Shown here: one piece after another, positions 63,481 to 64,000 of the stretch
Position numbering within the stretch: position 1 is the stretch's first letter
Layout: each line of letters opens with the position of its first letter
NCBI RefSeq assembly: GCF_016591715.1
Contig: NZ_AP024109.1
Location: 2,604,001 to 2,668,000 of the forward strand
Origin: Mesorhizobium sp. J8
GTDB lineage: Bacteria; Pseudomonadota; Alphaproteobacteria; Rhizobiales; Rhizobiaceae
DNA: 64,000 bases
Direction: 5' to 3'
Notes under the pieces: generated by a model
What the model saw: the letters and a program-made list of their open reading frames with translations, nothing else
Database searches by the model: none
Told to the model about the DNA's origin: nothing
Made by a program: the position numbers and the translations under genes

Positions 63481-63531
63481 CCAACCGCGCTCTGGCGACC
63501 CGCCGGAGCGCGATTCGATACGTTGCTCGCC

Positions 63532-64000
63532 TCACAGCAAGAACGTCTGCCGGTCGCGCAAGGTCGTCGCGATGGCGGCGATGCCGGTCTCGATCTCGCT
63601 CTTGCTGGCGAGGATCGCTTCGGCCGCGGCGCCCTCGACCAGCGAGCGCAAGAGCTCCGCCTGGCCCACCAGCACCGCATCCTTTTCGGCGAGCGTGGCG
63701 AGCGTCGCGGCTTCCCGCCGGTAGCGCTGCGCCATGCGGTCGTTCTCCGGCACCGGCTGGTGACGGATCAGCCCTTCCAGCCCGCCCACCTCGCGGCCGA
63801 GCCGCTCCAGCGCCTGGGCGTTGGCGACGACGGCCGGATCGGGGAAGGGATTGGCCCGGGTGGGCGGCGCGATGTTCTCGCGCCGGTAGCGGCTCTCGGC
63901 CGCGTCGAGCCCCGCGCGTGCCCGGCCAAGCAGCGAGCACGCCATCTGGCGCACCCGCTGGTCGTCGGCACGCAGCTGGTTCTCCTGCCGGTAGAAATTA
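63532..64000 (-). CDS. Hypothetical protein, 5-prime end beyond window
   Basis: The frame stays open to the right edge, where it reads NFYRQENQLRADDQRVR before the ATG at 63954, so the gene probably starts outside. The visible 156 residues are helical and rich in Ala, Glu and Arg, coiled-coil-like (AEKDAVLVGQAELLRSLVEG). No domain recognised. Confidence 0.6.
   Translation of the reverse strand, partial: NFYRQENQLRADDQRVRQMACSLLGRARAGLDAAESRYRRENIAPPTRANPFPDPAVVANAQALERLGREVGGLEGLIRHQPVPENDRMAQRYRREAATLATLAEKDAVLVGQAELLRSLVEGAAAEAILASKSEIETGIAAIATTLRDRQTFLL

Overview
This window looks like a chromosomal segment from a Mesorhizobium-like member of the Rhizobiales. The inference rests on high GC, a minCDE cluster, an arsR-aqpS-arsC arsenic operon of the rhizobial kind, a cobalamin riboswitch ahead of cbtB-cbtA, several short DUF982/DUF2934/PRC-barrel genes, promoter-like GGAAC-N16/17-(C/G)GTT sites of the alphaproteobacterial EcfG stress sigma factor, and intergenic palindromes of a rhizobial style. 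I could not run a database search, so the genus is an inference. I see no rRNA, tRNA, CRISPR array or complete insertion sequence.

Layout. 0-2.4 kb: a lower-GC segment with a KAP-type P-loop NTPase and a small zinc-ribbon protein. 2.5-5.8 kb: a lipoprotein, a SnoaL-like protein and minC-minD-minE. 5.8-11 kb: two palindromic repeats, then a four-gene minus-strand module (acyltransferase, two GT2 glycosyltransferases, ABC exporter) joined by 4-base overlaps. 11.5-16.8 kb: an RhtA-like exporter, three related secreted low-complexity proteins, and a NarL-type two-component system. 17-20 kb: a sparsely coding stretch with many tiny genes. 20-25 kb: EamA transporter, a B12-riboswitch-controlled cobalt transport operon, a divergent degenerate histidine phosphatase, a PilZ protein and a 29-residue membrane peptide. 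24.3-26.4 kb: arsenic genes with a divergent DUF6428 gene. 26.4-34 kb: GNAT, MFS, outer-membrane beta-barrel, AraC regulator, S1/P1 nuclease, MAPEG, and an ArsR/SRPBCC pair.

34-39 kb: a likely betaine-type N-methyl amino acid catabolic pair (enolase-superfamily epimerase plus FAD/GcvT demethylase) and an L,D-transpeptidase. 39-43.4 kb: eight small genes around a cardiolipin synthase. 43.4-54.3 kb: two LysR-controlled redox clusters, cupins, a sulfotransferase, small secreted proteins, 3-methyladenine glycosylase and an M20 amidohydrolase. 54.4-64 kb: a CadC-like TPR regulator, an exported alpha/beta hydrolase, a GGDEF-EAL protein, an SbmA/YddA-type ABC transporter, a nucleoside hydrolase and a Stf0 sulfotransferase. 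The last gene runs off the right edge.

Common themes are envelope and cell-surface functions (glycan module, secreted Gly-rich proteins, lipoproteins, L,D-transpeptidase, sulfotransferases) and general stress genes. Several small stress-type genes share the same EcfG-like promoter geometry, with the -10 element about 26-30 bases before the start codon. Most long reverse-frame ORFs in this GC-rich DNA are shadows of real genes and were left out.
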